Assembly (NCBI GenBank): GCA_039180875.1
Contig: JBCDCY010000001.1
Span: 1,054,001 to 1,118,000, forward strand
Length of the DNA stretch: 64,000 bases
DNA from: JBCDCY01 sp039180875
GTDB taxonomy: Bacteria > Pseudomonadota > Alphaproteobacteria > Rhodobacterales > Rhodobacteraceae
Direction: 5' to 3'
In this document: positions 1 to 8,811 of the stretch, piece by piece
Layout of the letters: the number at the start of each line of letters is the position of its first letter
Numbering within the stretch: the first letter of the stretch is position 1
Made by a program: the position numbers and the translations under genes
Notes under the pieces: model-generated
Told to the model about the DNA's origin: nothing
Database searches by the model: none
What the model saw: only the letters and a program-made list of their open reading frames with translations

Positions 1-456
1 CGCCCCGATCACCAGGCGGGTGGGCAGATGCACCTCCTCCTGCGCGCCGTCCTTCTTGCGGTAGACGACGGTGGGCTTGCCGTCGGCGTCGCGCTCGATC
101 CGCAGGTAAGTGCCGGTGTGGCGCTCGGCCCCCTCCCGCGCCGCGCGGACCCGCACGAACTCGTCGAAGTCCTCGCGGTCGACCATGCCGACATAGCCGT
201 TCTCGATCCGGATATCGACCTTCTGGGCGGTGGGGGAGACCATGCGCGCCGTGGTGATCTTGGCCACCAAAAGATCGTCGGGGACGTCGAAATCCTTGAT
301 CAGCCGGGGCGGGATGGCGCCGCCGCAGGGCTTGATCCGACCGGCCCGGTCGAGAAGTGCGACCCGGCGCCCGGCGCGGGCCAGATGCTCCGCCGCCGTT
401 GCCCCGCAAGGCCCGCCGCCGACCACCACGACATCATAGGGCTGGGACATGGTCAT
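1..456 (-). CDS. bchP: Geranylgeranyl reductase BchP, N-terminal part (runs off the left edge)
   Basis: Encodes the N-terminal ~152 residues of the FAD/NADPH-dependent reductase that saturates the geranylgeranyl tail of bacteriochlorophyll to phytyl. The start shows the Rossmann dinucleotide fold (VVVVGGGPCGAT, about residues 8-19), followed by the family signature RAGRIKPCGGAIPP. The start at 456 forms an ATGA overlap with the stop of the upstream PucC-like gene; a second in-frame ATG lies two codons later at 450. Position after bchG and a PucC-family gene matches the bchG–orf428–bchP order known in Rhodobacter. The C-terminus lies outside the window. Confidence 0.93.
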   Translation of the reverse strand, partial: MTMSQPYDVVVVGGGPCGATAAEHLARAGRRVALLDRAGRIKPCGGAIPPRLIKDFDVPDDLLVAKITTARMVSPTAQKVDIRIENGYVGMVDREDFDEFVRVRAAREGAERHTGTYLRIERDADGKPTVVYRKKDGAQEEVHLPTRLVIGA

Positions 457-1763
457 TCTCCCGGAACTGCGGCGATGGTGCGCGGCACCTCGGTCGGCGC
501 CGTGATGCGAAGTGCGACGATGGCGGAGAGGAAGAAGATCACTCCCTCAGCCGCGAAGACGGTGCCGTAGGCGAGCGCGTCGCTTGCCATCAGCGCCCGC
601 GTGATGTCGGCCGCCGCGGTGCCGAGGAAGGCGCCGAGGCCGAAGGCGATGGCCTGCGCCGCCCCGAACAGGCCCATGCGCAGGCCGGTGTCGGAGCCGC
701 GCGCGTCCTGGCGGGCAAAGCCCATCATCGCGCCGATCGCCGCGACGGCGAAGACACCGTTGGCGAGGCCGAGGACGAAGACGTTCGGCGCGATCGGCCA
801 GGCTGGCGCCATCTGGGCGCCGAAGGCGAGGGCCAGCAAGGCGAGGCCGGAGACCACGCAGCCGCCGACGATCCAGACCCGGATCGGCACCAGAACCCAG
901 CGGGCGAGCGCCGTGCCGCTCACCAGCACCACCAGCATGCCCGCCAAGGCCCCGGCATGGAGCATGCCGCCGAGTGCCGTGCTTTCCCCCACCGTCAGGG
1001 CGAAGACATGGCCGGCGAAGGGTTCGAGGATCAGGTCTTGCAGGTTGTAGGCGAGCATCGAGGCGAAGATGAAGAGGGTGAAGAGCCGGACCTCCCGATC
1101 CGCCCAAAGGCGGCGGAGGACGGTGCCGAACGGCGCGCTCTCCCCCCGCTCCGCCGCGGGTCCGGCCGGCGCGCCCTCCTGGCGCCAGACGCCGATGAGT
1201 GCCAACACCACGGCGATGGCCGAGACGCCCATGGTCACGGCGATCAGGCGGGCGGGCGTATAGGGGTCGAGGACCTGGCCTGCCGCGATGCCGGTGAGTG
1301 CCAGGCCGAAGATCATCATGATCCAGACCGCACTGCCGGCGGGCGCCCGACGCTCCTCCGCCACCCGCGCCGCCAGCAGCGCCAGCACGTTGGTGCCGGC
1401 CGAGCCGATGCCGAAGCCGATCAGCAGGAAGGAGAAGACCGCCGCCGCGATGCCGAGGGCCACGTGGCTCCCCATCAGCCAGACCGAGAGGGCCGCGCCG
1501 ATCGCGCCCATCGCCAGCACCAGGACGCCGCCGACGATCCAGGGCGTGCGTCGGCCGCCCCGGTCGGCGCCGTGGCCGAAGCGTGGGCGGAGGAACTGGG
1601 TGCCGTAATAGAGCGAGACCAGCAGCCCTGGTAGGATCGCCGGCAGGGCGAGCTCCACCACCATCACCCGGTTCATGGTGGCCGTCGTCAGCACCACGAT
1701 CGCGCCGAGCGCCATCTGCACGAGCCCAAGGCGCAGGATCCCGGGCCAGGAAAGCGGGGTCAT
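453..1763 (-). CDS. PucC/BCH2-family major facilitator protein between bchG and bchP
   Basis: A 436-residue, 12-helix MFS-type membrane protein of the BCH2/PucC family, equivalent by position to R. capsulatus orf428. Family members act in assembly of light-harvesting complexes or delivery of bacteriochlorophyll; the role of this paralogue is not settled. It shares the GTxNRVMVVEL-like segment (here ATMNRVMVVELALP, residues 28-41) with the LhaA protein encoded at 14002, so the window holds two PucC-family genes. It overlaps bchG upstream and bchP downstream by four bases each, implying translational coupling in one leftward operon. Confidence 0.88.
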   Translation of the reverse strand: MTPLSWPGILRLGLVQMALGAIVVLTTATMNRVMVVELALPAILPGLLVSLYYGTQFLRPRFGHGADRGGRRTPWIVGGVLVLAMGAIGAALSVWLMGSHVALGIAAAVFSFLLIGFGIGSAGTNVLALLAARVAEERRAPAGSAVWIMMIFGLALTGIAAGQVLDPYTPARLIAVTMGVSAIAVVLALIGVWRQEGAPAGPAAERGESAPFGTVLRRLWADREVRLFTLFIFASMLAYNLQDLILEPFAGHVFALTVGESTALGGMLHAGALAGMLVVLVSGTALARWVLVPIRVWIVGGCVVSGLALLALAFGAQMAPAWPIAPNVFVLGLANGVFAVAAIGAMMGFARQDARGSDTGLRMGLFGAAQAIAFGLGAFLGTAAADITRALMASDALAYGTVFAAEGVIFFLSAIVALRITAPTEVPRTIAAVPGE

Positions 1764-2680
1764 GGCAGAGCCTCCCGAAGTGAGCTGAGGGCGATGGCCG
1801 TGGTCATCATGCCGAGGACGTAGAGCAGCACGCCGGTCGCGTTGTACCAGGGTGCGCGGCCCCGCGGATCAGCCAGCAGCCGCCGCATGGCGAGGCCCTG
1901 CAACGCCAGCAGCACCATCACCGCCGCGGCGTAGAGCGGCAATTGCCAGAGGAGAAGCAGCAGGATCACCCCCATCTGGGGCACGGCGATCACCAGGCAG
2001 GAGATCCGCGCCGCCCGGTCGGGGCCGAGCACGACGGGCATGGAACGCACACCCTCCCGCGCGTCGCCCTCCACCGCCTTGAAGTCGTTGAGCGTCATGA
2101 TGCCGTGGGCGCCCAGGGCATAAAGCGCGGCGACCGCGACCACCTGCCAGCTGATCGTGCCGCCGGAGGCCGCGGCCATCACCGCGGCCCCAGTAAACCA
2201 GGGCAATCCCTCATAGCAGAGGCCGACGATGCCCGGGCCCCAGATCCAGGAGCGCTTCAATCGCACAGGCTCCGCCGAATAGGCCCAGGCCGCAGCCACG
2301 GCAAAGACTGCCGCGCCGAATCCCCAGGGGCCGAGGAACGAGGCGGCCCAAAGCGACAGCACCGTCCAGCCGAGGGCGATCCATAATCCCCAGCGTCCCG
2401 GCAGGCGGCCGGAGGGGATGGGCCGATCCGGCTCATTGATCGCGTCGACATGGCGGTCGCACCAGTCGTTGGCCGCCTGGCTCATGGCGCAGACCAGCGG
2501 CCCCGCGACCAGCACGCCGAGGAGGGCGAGCGGCCAGTGCGCGCCGACCGCGACGCCGGAGGAGACGACGCCGCAGAGATAGGCCCACATCGGGGGGAAC
2601 CAGGTGATCGGCTTCAGCAGCTCCAGCACGATGCGCGGCCGGGGCAGCGCGGGGAGCTGTAATGTCTGATTGACAGCCAT
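1760..2680 (-). CDS. bchG: Bacteriochlorophyll synthase (geranylgeranyl transferase) BchG
   Basis: A 306-residue UbiA-superfamily membrane prenyltransferase that esterifies bacteriochlorophyllide a with geranylgeranyl diphosphate, the last committed step before tail reduction by BchP. The Mg2+/diphosphate-binding motif is visible around residues 68-86 (NDWCDRHVDAINEPDRPIPSG), and the remainder is hydrophobic helices. The start is followed by the ITWFPPMWAYLCG segment typical of ChlG/BchG. It leads a leftward operon with the PucC-like gene and bchP through ATGA overlaps. About 110 bases separate it from ppsR, with no clear TGT-N12-ACA site there. Confidence 0.95.
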   Translation of the reverse strand: MAVNQTLQLPALPRPRIVLELLKPITWFPPMWAYLCGVVSSGVAVGAHWPLALLGVLVAGPLVCAMSQAANDWCDRHVDAINEPDRPIPSGRLPGRWGLWIALGWTVLSLWAASFLGPWGFGAAVFAVAAAWAYSAEPVRLKRSWIWGPGIVGLCYEGLPWFTGAAVMAAASGGTISWQVVAVAALYALGAHGIMTLNDFKAVEGDAREGVRSMPVVLGPDRAARISCLVIAVPQMGVILLLLLWQLPLYAAAVMVLLALQGLAMRRLLADPRGRAPWYNATGVLLYVLGMMTTAIALSSLREALP

Positions 2681-2790
2681 GCCGTCAGGCTAGCACCACA
2701 GTCCGCAACCTGAAATGGCTTTTTGGCCTTACGCGCGCTCAAATCGGCGCCCGCTCGCCGCCCCTCGCAGGGCGGGGCGGGCGCGCCCGG

Positions 2791-4257
2791 TCAGTCGGCC
2801 TCGTTGGCGCCGATCAGGCCGAATTTGCGGAGCTTGACGTAGAGGCTTTGGCGCGAGAGGCCGAGCATCTCGGCCGCCGAGGCGCGGTTGTTGTTGGTGA
2901 GCTGCAGGGCGGTCTCGATGCACATGCGCTCCACCACGTCGGTGGTTGCCCGCACCAGATCCTTGAGCGGGGCGGAGCCCACCAGTTCCATCACGTGCTC
3001 GACCGACTCAGGCGTGACCGAGCGCGCCCGGCCCCGCGCCACCTCGAGCCGGGAGACGTCGCGGAGGATGAAGCCGAAGCCCTCCGCATCCGTCTCGCCC
3101 AGGCGCACGGTGGAGATCTCCACCGGATGGGTGGTGCCGTAGTTCGAGCGGATCTCGGTCGCGTAGATGCTGAGGCGGCCGCTTTCTGCCGCGTTCGACA
3201 GCATCACGTTCAGGTCGAGCCCGGGCCGACCGAGATATTGGGCGAGCGACTGGCCCCGGGCCCGGTCGTCGAGCGGGATCTCAGCGAGCGCCAGGAAGGC
3301 GTCGTTGGCCGACTGGATGATGCCGGTGCGGTCGGTGACGACGATCGCGTCGCTCGCCTTGTCGACCAGGGCGCCGATCGCCAGGTCGTGGCGGGCCGTC
3401 TCGTCCGTCGCGCCGGCCGGCGAAGAGAGCCGGCAGAGCACCAGGGTCTCCCGCGCCGCGCGGAACAGGATGCAGCGGATCTCGAAGCGCTGCTCGCCAC
3501 CGCGGGTGGTCACCCCGACCGTGCGCGGATTGCTGGTCGCGCGGACCGCGGCCAGGGTCTCCCCCAACGCCTTCTGGCTCGCCCCATCGAACGGGCTGGT
3601 GAACATCGAGCCGTTCAGCTCCCGCGCCTCCCGACCCAGCAGGCGTGAGGCCGGCGGGTTGGCATCGACAATGCGTCCGGTGTCGGCATCGAGCAGCACC
3701 AACGCCTCCTGCGTGGTCTCGAAGAGCACGCGGTAACGGGTCTCGACCTGGCGGAAGCGCTCGTAATCCTGCTCCAGCGCCAGCTGTGCCTTCACCAGGC
3801 GCCCTTGCAGGCGCGAGATGGTGCGCAGGTCGCGACCGAGCAGCATCACCCGATCATCCGGCCCGGTGACGAACGCCGAGTAGCGCACCGGCAACGGCTG
3901 CCCGTCCGGGCCGATATGGTTGATCTCGCGCCATTGCGGCGCCTCGCCCCGCACTGCGCCCTCGATCAATTCGCGGAGCTTGTGCTGGCTCTCCTCCGTC
4001 ACCAGGGTGGCCATCTGGGCGCCGCGCCATTGCGGCAGGCTGGTCAGATCCACCGCGTCGCCGCCGACGGAGAGGTCGCGGATGATGCCGTCCTGGGAGA
4101 CCACGAAGGCCACGTCAGAGGCCGAAGCGATCATCATGCCGATGGCATGCGGGTCGAGTTCTGAGAAATGTTCGGTCTCAGAGAAGTATGTGGCAGCGCC
4201 CGCCGTCCCCCCGCGGACGCCCTCACCGCTCATCGCGATGGATTTATTCCACTGCAC
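2791..4257 (-). CDS. ppsR: PpsR/CrtJ redox-responsive photosynthesis repressor
   Basis: A 488-residue regulator with an N-terminal PAS region, a glutamine-rich coiled segment (KAQLALEQDYERFRQVE), two further PAS domains, and a C-terminal Fis-type helix-turn-helix (AAEMLGLSRQSLYVKLRKFG). PpsR/CrtJ binds TGT-N12-ACA pairs and represses bch, crt and light-harvesting genes under oxygen. A cysteine (RMCIETAL) sits just before the HTH, where the redox-active cysteine of Rhodobacter PpsR lies. The open frame can start at a GTG at 4257 or, more conservatively, at the ATG at 4233 (MSGEG). It is followed on the same strand by bchG and preceded by ppaA, its usual partner. Confidence 0.95.
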   Translation of the reverse strand: MQWNKSIAMSGEGVRGGTAGAATYFSETEHFSELDPHAIGMMIASASDVAFVVSQDGIIRDLSVGGDAVDLTSLPQWRGAQMATLVTEESQHKLRELIEGAVRGEAPQWREINHIGPDGQPLPVRYSAFVTGPDDRVMLLGRDLRTISRLQGRLVKAQLALEQDYERFRQVETRYRVLFETTQEALVLLDADTGRIVDANPPASRLLGREARELNGSMFTSPFDGASQKALGETLAAVRATSNPRTVGVTTRGGEQRFEIRCILFRAARETLVLCRLSSPAGATDETARHDLAIGALVDKASDAIVVTDRTGIIQSANDAFLALAEIPLDDRARGQSLAQYLGRPGLDLNVMLSNAAESGRLSIYATEIRSNYGTTHPVEISTVRLGETDAEGFGFILRDVSRLEVARGRARSVTPESVEHVMELVGSAPLKDLVRATTDVVERMCIETALQLTNNNRASAAEMLGLSRQSLYVKLRKFGLIGANEAD

Positions 4258-4287
4258 CAGCGTTTTCCCCGCTTTTCAGCCTCATGT

Positions 4288-5106
4288 TCAGGCGTGCTCC
4301 TGCGCCAGGACCTCAACCGCAGACCAGGCATCCCCAAATGCCATGTCGGCGCCCACACGCCGTGCCAAATCCGGTTCCATCTCCACCAACGGACCGCCCA
4401 CGACGATTCTCGTGTGCCCGCTTGCCTCGGTCCTGAGCGCCAGGACGATCGAAGCCAGGCGATCGAGCAGCAACCGGTGGCCGCCCGAGACGCCGATCAG
4501 GTCGTAGTGCCCGGTGCGCGCCCGGGCCGAAAGCGCTGCATCCTCGGGCTGCAACTCCACCTCCACCTCCCAGCCGCTGCGGCGGAAGATGTCGGCGGCA
4601 ACGAGCACACCAAGCATATGGTCCTCGCCCCGCGGCACTGCAAGCAGAGCGCGGCGGGCATGATGCTGGCCGCCGATCCCGTCGGCCAGGCTGCTGCCCA
4701 TCCAGTGCACCAGGCGCTGCAATTCGGCGCTGGCCAGGCTGACGTCGAAGAAGCTCAATCCGTCGACTTCCCAGAGCCAGCCGAGCCTGCGCGCCGCGCC
4801 GCCCACATGCACGCGGTAGATCTCGTCATCGGCCATCCCCTGATGGCGCAGCGTCGCCACGTGGGCCTTCAGCGCCGTCATGTTGCCGTCGAGCAGCAAG
4901 CGACAGAGTTGGTCGATCCGCCCACCGAGATCGGATCGCATGACCCCGCCGGTGGCGGCATTGGCTGCGACCTGAGCCAGGATGTCAGTGGCGAAGTCCT
5001 TGTTCACAACGCCCTGCGGCAGCATGAGTCCCGGTGCATCGCCGGCTTTATCACGCTCGTCCGAAAGCGGAGGGCGTGGGCCGGGCTGATCGAACTGATT
5101 CGTCAT
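4288..5106 (-). CDS. ppaA: PpaA/AerR cobalamin-binding antirepressor of PpsR
   Basis: A 272-residue protein with a B12-binding Rossmann-like domain in its C-terminal half (segments LGVLVAADIFRRSGWEVE and LIGVSGGHRLLLDRLA, then TRIVVGGP). AerR/PpaA proteins bind cobalamin and counteract or modulate PpsR/CrtJ in response to light and oxygen. The N-terminal half is helical, as in the family. It lies directly upstream of ppsR on the same strand, about 30 bases away, as in Rhodobacter clusters. It is divergent from bchF, and the 296-bp gap contains two PpsR-type sites, so its own expression is probably under PpsR control. Confidence 0.9.
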   Translation of the reverse strand: MTNQFDQPGPRPPLSDERDKAGDAPGLMLPQGVVNKDFATDILAQVAANAATGGVMRSDLGGRIDQLCRLLLDGNMTALKAHVATLRHQGMADDEIYRVHVGGAARRLGWLWEVDGLSFFDVSLASAELQRLVHWMGSSLADGIGGQHHARRALLAVPRGEDHMLGVLVAADIFRRSGWEVEVELQPEDAALSARARTGHYDLIGVSGGHRLLLDRLASIVLALRTEASGHTRIVVGGPLVEMEPDLARRVGADMAFGDAWSAVEVLAQEHA

Positions 5107-5221
5107 TGGTGCCCCTTTCGGGCGGGGGCGCGGCCAGCGTCACCAGACGCGCCAAGTTGTCTTGAGCTGCCCGCATCTGCGGCGCTTGGGACGATGTGAG
5201 CACACCACGCGACCGGCGGGT

Positions 5222-5239
5222 TGTCAATCTCGCTAGACA
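5222..5239. promoter_or_regulatory. PpsR/CrtJ binding site, TGT-N12-ACA (first of two)
   Basis: Exact TGT-N12-ACA match (TGTCAATCTCGCTAGACA) in the ppaA–bchF intergenic region. PpsR/CrtJ tetramers typically use two such sites. The second exact match begins 79 bases further on. It is placed to affect both the leftward ppaA and the rightward bchF operon. Occupancy is inferred, not shown. Confidence 0.75.
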
Positions 5240-5300
5240 GTTTCGCGCGTCCAGGCGAGCCCCACAGGATGGAAATGTCAATTTCAGCCATCAGCAAAAG

Positions 5301-5318
5301 TGTAAGTTGGAATTGACA
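5301..5318. promoter_or_regulatory. PpsR/CrtJ binding site, TGT-N12-ACA (second of two)
   Basis: Exact match with dyad character (TGTAAGTTGGAATTGACA), about 85 bases upstream of the bchF start. A weaker half-matching TGT-N12-TCA lies at 5276-5293, between the two exact sites. Together they suggest cooperative PpsR binding over the bchF promoter. Confidence 0.78.
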
Positions 5319-5402
5319 CTCTCGCGCGGGCCGCGATAGCGTCAACGCACAGGGAGCCAGGGCGCGATTGATCCCCATGGATCGGGAGCGGCGGGAGGCG
5401 AA

Positions 5403-5900
5403 ATGACCCGGAGACCGGGCAATCACCGACACGGCAGAGCGCTCTACACCGAAGAAGAGCGGCGCCGGCGCGACAGCACGATCTGGACGCGCGTGCAGGC
5501 CGTTCTGGCCCCTCTGCAATTTCTGGTTTTCCTCGTCAGCCTCGCGCTCGTGCTGCGCTACCTCGCCACTGGAGCCGGGTATGAGGCGGCGACGCTCTCG
5601 ATCATCGCCAAGACCGCGATCCTCTACGTCATCATGGTGACCGGCGCGATCTGGGAGAAGGTGGTGTTCGGCCAGTACCTGCTGGCGCCCGCCTTCTTTT
5701 GGGAGGACGTGTTCAGCTTCCTGGTGATCGCGCTCCACACCGCCTATCTCGCGGCGCTCCTTGGCGGCTGGCTGACGCCGGTCGGGCTGATGGGCCTCGC
5801 GCTCGCCGCCTACGCCGCCTACGTCATCAATGCCGCCCAGTTCCTGCTGAAGCTCCGCGCCGCCCGCCGGGCCGCGCCCGTCGCGGGGGTGCCGGCATGA
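5403..5900 (+). CDS. bchF: 3-vinyl (bacterio)chlorophyllide hydratase BchF
   Basis: A 165-residue integral membrane protein that hydrates the 3-vinyl group of chlorophyllide a on the way to bacteriochlorophyllide a. After the basic start (LYTEEERRRRDSTIWTRVQAVLAPLQF) come about four hydrophobic segments with the family stretch GAIWEKVVFGQYLLAPAFFWED (about residues 82-103). It begins the long rightward operon and overlaps bchN by ATGA. The promoter region upstream contains two PpsR sites. Confidence 0.95.
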   Translation: MTRRPGNHRHGRALYTEEERRRRDSTIWTRVQAVLAPLQFLVFLVSLALVLRYLATGAGYEAATLSIIAKTAILYVIMVTGAIWEKVVFGQYLLAPAFFWEDVFSFLVIALHTAYLAALLGGWLTPVGLMGLALAAYAAYVINAAQFLLKLRAARRAAPVAGVPA

Positions 5901-7249
5901 ACCAAGCCGCCCGGATCGGCGAGAGCCGCGGCTGCCTCGACACGCCGGTCCTGAAGGAGCGCGGCCAGCGCGAGGTGTTCTGCGGCCTGACCGGCATCGT
6001 CTGGCTGCACCGCAAGATGCAGGACGCCTTCTTCCTGGTCGTCGGCTCGCGCACCTGTGCCCATCTACTGCAATCGGCCGCCGGCGTGATGATCTTCGCC
6101 GAGCCCCGCTTCGGCACGGCGATCATGGAAGAGAAGGATCTCGCCGGCCTCGCCGACGCCAACGAGGAGTTGGATCGCGAGGTGGCGCGGCTGCTGGAGC
6201 GCCGGCCGGACATCCGTCAGCTCTTCCTCGTCGGCTCCTGCCCGTCGGAGGTGATCAAACTCGACCTCTCCCGCGCGGCAGAGCGGCTGACCCAGATCCA
6301 TGCGCCGCATGTGCGGGTGCTGAACTTCTCCGGCTCGGGCATCGAGACGACGTTCACCGAAGGCGAGGACGCCTGCCTCGCCTCCATGGTGCCGATCCTG
6401 CCGGAGACGGAGGCCGAGGAGCTGCTGGTCGTCGGGGCCCTGCCGGACATCGTCGAGGATCAGCTGGTCGGGCTGCTCTCGGCCATGGAGATCCCGGTGC
6501 GGGTGCTGCCCGCCCGGCGCGCCGACGGCATCCCGCCCGTGGGGCCGGGGACGAAGGTGCTGCTCGCCCAGCCGTTCCTGAACGAGACCATGGCGGCGCT
6601 CGCCAAGCGCGGCGCGGTGCATCTGCCCGCCCCCTTCCCGTTCGGGGAGGAGGGCACGACCGCCTGGCTCGCCGCCGCGGCGGAGGCGTTCGGCGTCAGC
6701 GCTGCGACCTTCGCCAGCGTGACCGACGCGCCCCGGGCAAGGGCCCGGAAGGCGGTGGCGGCGGTGGCCGGCACGCTTCGCCAGAAGCGCATCTTCTTCT
6801 TCCCCGACAGCCAACTGGAGATCCCGCTCGCCCGTTTCCTGACGCGCGAATGCGGGATGGAAGCGGTCGAGGTCGGCGCGCCGTATATCCACCGCACACA
6901 CCTCGGACCCGACCTCGCCCTTCTTCCCGCCGGCCCCCGCATTGCCGAGGGTCAGGACGTGGAACGCCAGCTCGACCGCTGCCGGGCGGCGCGGCCGGAC
7001 CTGACGGTCTGCGGGCTTGGTCTCGCCAATCCGCTGGAGGCCGAGGGCCTGGCCACCAAATGGGCGATCGAACTCGTGTTCTCGCCGGTGCATGGCTACG
7101 AGCAGGCCAGCGACCTGGCCGCCCTGTTTGCCCGCCCGCTCCGCCGCCGGGCGATCCTTGCAGGGGGGGAGGCGGCTTCAGGGGGCATCGAGCCCCCTTC
7201 GGCCGCGGCTGCCGACGCAGCCGGGATGGGCCGGGAGGTCGCGCCATGA
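5897..7249 (+). CDS. bchN: Dark-operative protochlorophyllide reductase subunit N
   Basis: A 450-residue NifD-like subunit of the light-independent protochlorophyllide reductase. With BchB it binds the [4Fe-4S] NB-cluster and the substrate; BchL donates electrons. The three cluster cysteines are visible: ESRGC near the start, VGSRTC (about residue 50) and VGSCPSE (about 115). The start at 5897 is chosen for its ATGA overlap with bchF and the canonical N-terminus; an open frame continues further upstream but only as a shadow of bchF. The last ~25 residues (from GGEAASGGIEPPS) are encoded by a palindromic repeat also found in bchB and are probably not part of the ancestral protein. Confidence 0.96.
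   Translation: MNQAARIGESRGCLDTPVLKERGQREVFCGLTGIVWLHRKMQDAFFLVVGSRTCAHLLQSAAGVMIFAEPRFGTAIMEEKDLAGLADANEELDREVARLLERRPDIRQLFLVGSCPSEVIKLDLSRAAERLTQIHAPHVRVLNFSGSGIETTFTEGEDACLASMVPILPETEAEELLVVGALPDIVEDQLVGLLSAMEIPVRVLPARRADGIPPVGPGTKVLLAQPFLNETMAALAKRGAVHLPAPFPFGEEGTTAWLAAAAEAFGVSAATFASVTDAPRARARKAVAAVAGTLRQKRIFFFPDSQLEIPLARFLTRECGMEAVEVGAPYIHRTHLGPDLALLPAGPRIAEGQDVERQLDRCRAARPDLTVCGLGLANPLEAEGLATKWAIELVFSPVHGYEQASDLAALFARPLRRRAILAGGEAASGGIEPPSAAAADAAGMGREVAP
7171..7209 (+). repeat. 39-bp palindromic repeat, copy 1 (inside the 3' end of bchN)
   Basis: The core is a perfect hairpin, GGGGGC-ATCGA-GCCCCC at 7181-7197, within a 39-bp unit. The same unit lies in inverted orientation at 8581-8619 inside bchB; I count 36 of 39 matches. 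Being a multiple of three, it keeps the frame and adds AASGGIEPPSAAA to BchN. It looks like a REP-type or coding palindromic element. Confidence 0.75.
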
Positions 7250-8811
7250 AGCTGCAGGTCTGGACCTATGAAGGGCCGCCCCATGTGGGCGCGATGCGGG
7301 TGGCGGCCTCGATGAAGGGGCTGCATTACGTGCTGCATGCGCCCCAGGGCGACACCTACGCCGATCTGCTCTTCACCATGATCGAGCGCGGTCGGGTGCG
7401 CCCGCCGGTGACCTACACGACGTTCCAGGCCCGCGACCTCGGCTCCGACACCGCCGATCTCTTCAAGACCGCCTGCGCCGAGGCCTATGAGCGCTTCCGG
7501 CCCGAGGCGATGATCGTCGGCGCCTCCTGCACGGCGGAGCTCATCCAGGACGATCCGGGCGGCTTGGCCGAGGCCCTGGATCTTCCGATCCCGGTGGTGC
7601 CGCTCGAACTGCCGGCCTATCAGCGCAAAGAAGGCTGGGGCGCGGCCGAGACGCTGTTCCAACTGGTCCGCGCCCTCGCCGGGCCGATGGAGAAGGCACC
7701 CGGCCCCTCCTGCAACATCCTCGGGCCCACGGCGCTCGGCTTTCACAACCGCGACGACGTGGCGGAGATCGTGCGGATCGTCGAGGGGATGGGGATCCGG
7801 GTGAACGTCGTGGCCCCCCTCGGCGCCCGGCCGGTCGACCTCACCCGCCTCGCCGCGGCCGATTTCAACATCCAGCTCTACCCCGAGACGGCGGAGCTTA
7901 CCTGTCGCTGGCTCGAGCGCACCTACAGCCAGCCCTACACCAAGACGATCCCGATCGGCGTCGCCGCCACCCGGGCTTTTGTGGCCGAGGTGGCGGAGCT
8001 AGCGGGTCTGCCGGCGGAGGCGGACGAAAGCGCGCTCCGCCTGCCCTGGTGGTCGGCCTCGGTCGATTCGAACTACCTCACCGGCAAGCGCGCCTTCGTC
8101 TTCGGCGACGCGACCCACGCCCTGGCGCTCGCCAAGCTGGTGCGCGAGGAGATCGGCTTCGAGGTGGTGGGCCTCGGCGCCTACAACCGCGAATACGCCC
8201 GCGATGTGCGTAAGGCGGCGAAGGACTTCGGCGTCGAGCCGCTGATCACCGACGACTATCTGGAGGTCGAGGCGGCGATCGCCGCGGCGGAGCCCGAGAT
8301 CATCCTCGGCAGCCAGATGGAGCGCCATATCGGCAAGCGCCTCGGCATCCCCTGCGCCGTGATCTCCGCGCCGTTCCACGTGCAGGACCATCCGGCGCGC
8401 TACTCGCCGATGATGGGGTTCGAGGGGGCGAACGTGCTCTTCGACACCCTGGTCCATCCCCTGGTGATGGGCCTCGAAGAGCACCTGCTGGCGATGTTCC
8501 GGGAGGATTTCGAGTTCCACGACGCGGCTGGCCCGTCCCATCTGGGCGGCCACGGTGCGGCGGGCCCGGCCGCCCTGGCGGCCGCGGGCGAGGGGGGCTC
8601 GATGCCCCCTGAGGCCGCCGCCCCCGTGCTTGGCGCCGCCACGGCCGAGCAGGTCCGTTGGCGGGACGAGGCGGAGCGGGAGCTGAAGAAGATCCCGTTC
8701 TTCGTCCGCGGCAAGGCACGGCGCAATACCGAGACCTATGCGGCCGAGCGCGGTCTCGAAGAGATCAGCCTCGAGACGCTTTACGACGCGAAGGCCCATT
8801 ATGCCCGCTGA
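7246..8811 (+). CDS. bchB: Dark-operative protochlorophyllide reductase subunit B
   Basis: A 521-residue NifK-like partner of BchN. Asp36 (APQGD), the unusual aspartate ligand of the NB-cluster in this family, is present, as is the cysteine in GASCTAEL (about residue 95). The C-terminal domain, WRDEAERELKKIPFFVRGKAR onward, follows a linker. That linker carries an Ala/Gly/Pro-rich insert (about residues 430-465) containing the inverted copy of the repeat at the end of bchN. It overlaps bchN by ATGA and runs 11 bases into bchH. Confidence 0.96.
   Translation: MKLQVWTYEGPPHVGAMRVAASMKGLHYVLHAPQGDTYADLLFTMIERGRVRPPVTYTTFQARDLGSDTADLFKTACAEAYERFRPEAMIVGASCTAELIQDDPGGLAEALDLPIPVVPLELPAYQRKEGWGAAETLFQLVRALAGPMEKAPGPSCNILGPTALGFHNRDDVAEIVRIVEGMGIRVNVVAPLGARPVDLTRLAAADFNIQLYPETAELTCRWLERTYSQPYTKTIPIGVAATRAFVAEVAELAGLPAEADESALRLPWWSASVDSNYLTGKRAFVFGDATHALALAKLVREEIGFEVVGLGAYNREYARDVRKAAKDFGVEPLITDDYLEVEAAIAAAEPEIILGSQMERHIGKRLGIPCAVISAPFHVQDHPARYSPMMGFEGANVLFDTLVHPLVMGLEEHLLAMFREDFEFHDAAGPSHLGGHGAAGPAALAAAGEGGSMPPEAAAPVLGAATAEQVRWRDEAERELKKIPFFVRGKARRNTETYAAERGLEEISLETLYDAKAHYAR
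8581..8619 (-). repeat. 39-bp palindromic repeat, copy 2 (inside bchB linker)
   Basis: Inverted copy of the repeat at 7171-7209, differing at three positions. It is read in frame as AGEGGSMPPEAA in BchB. It falls between the catalytic core and the small C-terminal domain, a place that should tolerate insertion. Adjacent bases (8521-8580) are also GC-rich low-complexity coding and may belong to a larger element. Confidence 0.75.

Noticed and set aside
2681..2790. PpsR site between bchG and ppsR
   Set aside because: TGTCTGATTGACA near 2663 has the wrong spacing (N7), and no TGT-N12-ACA occurs in the gap.
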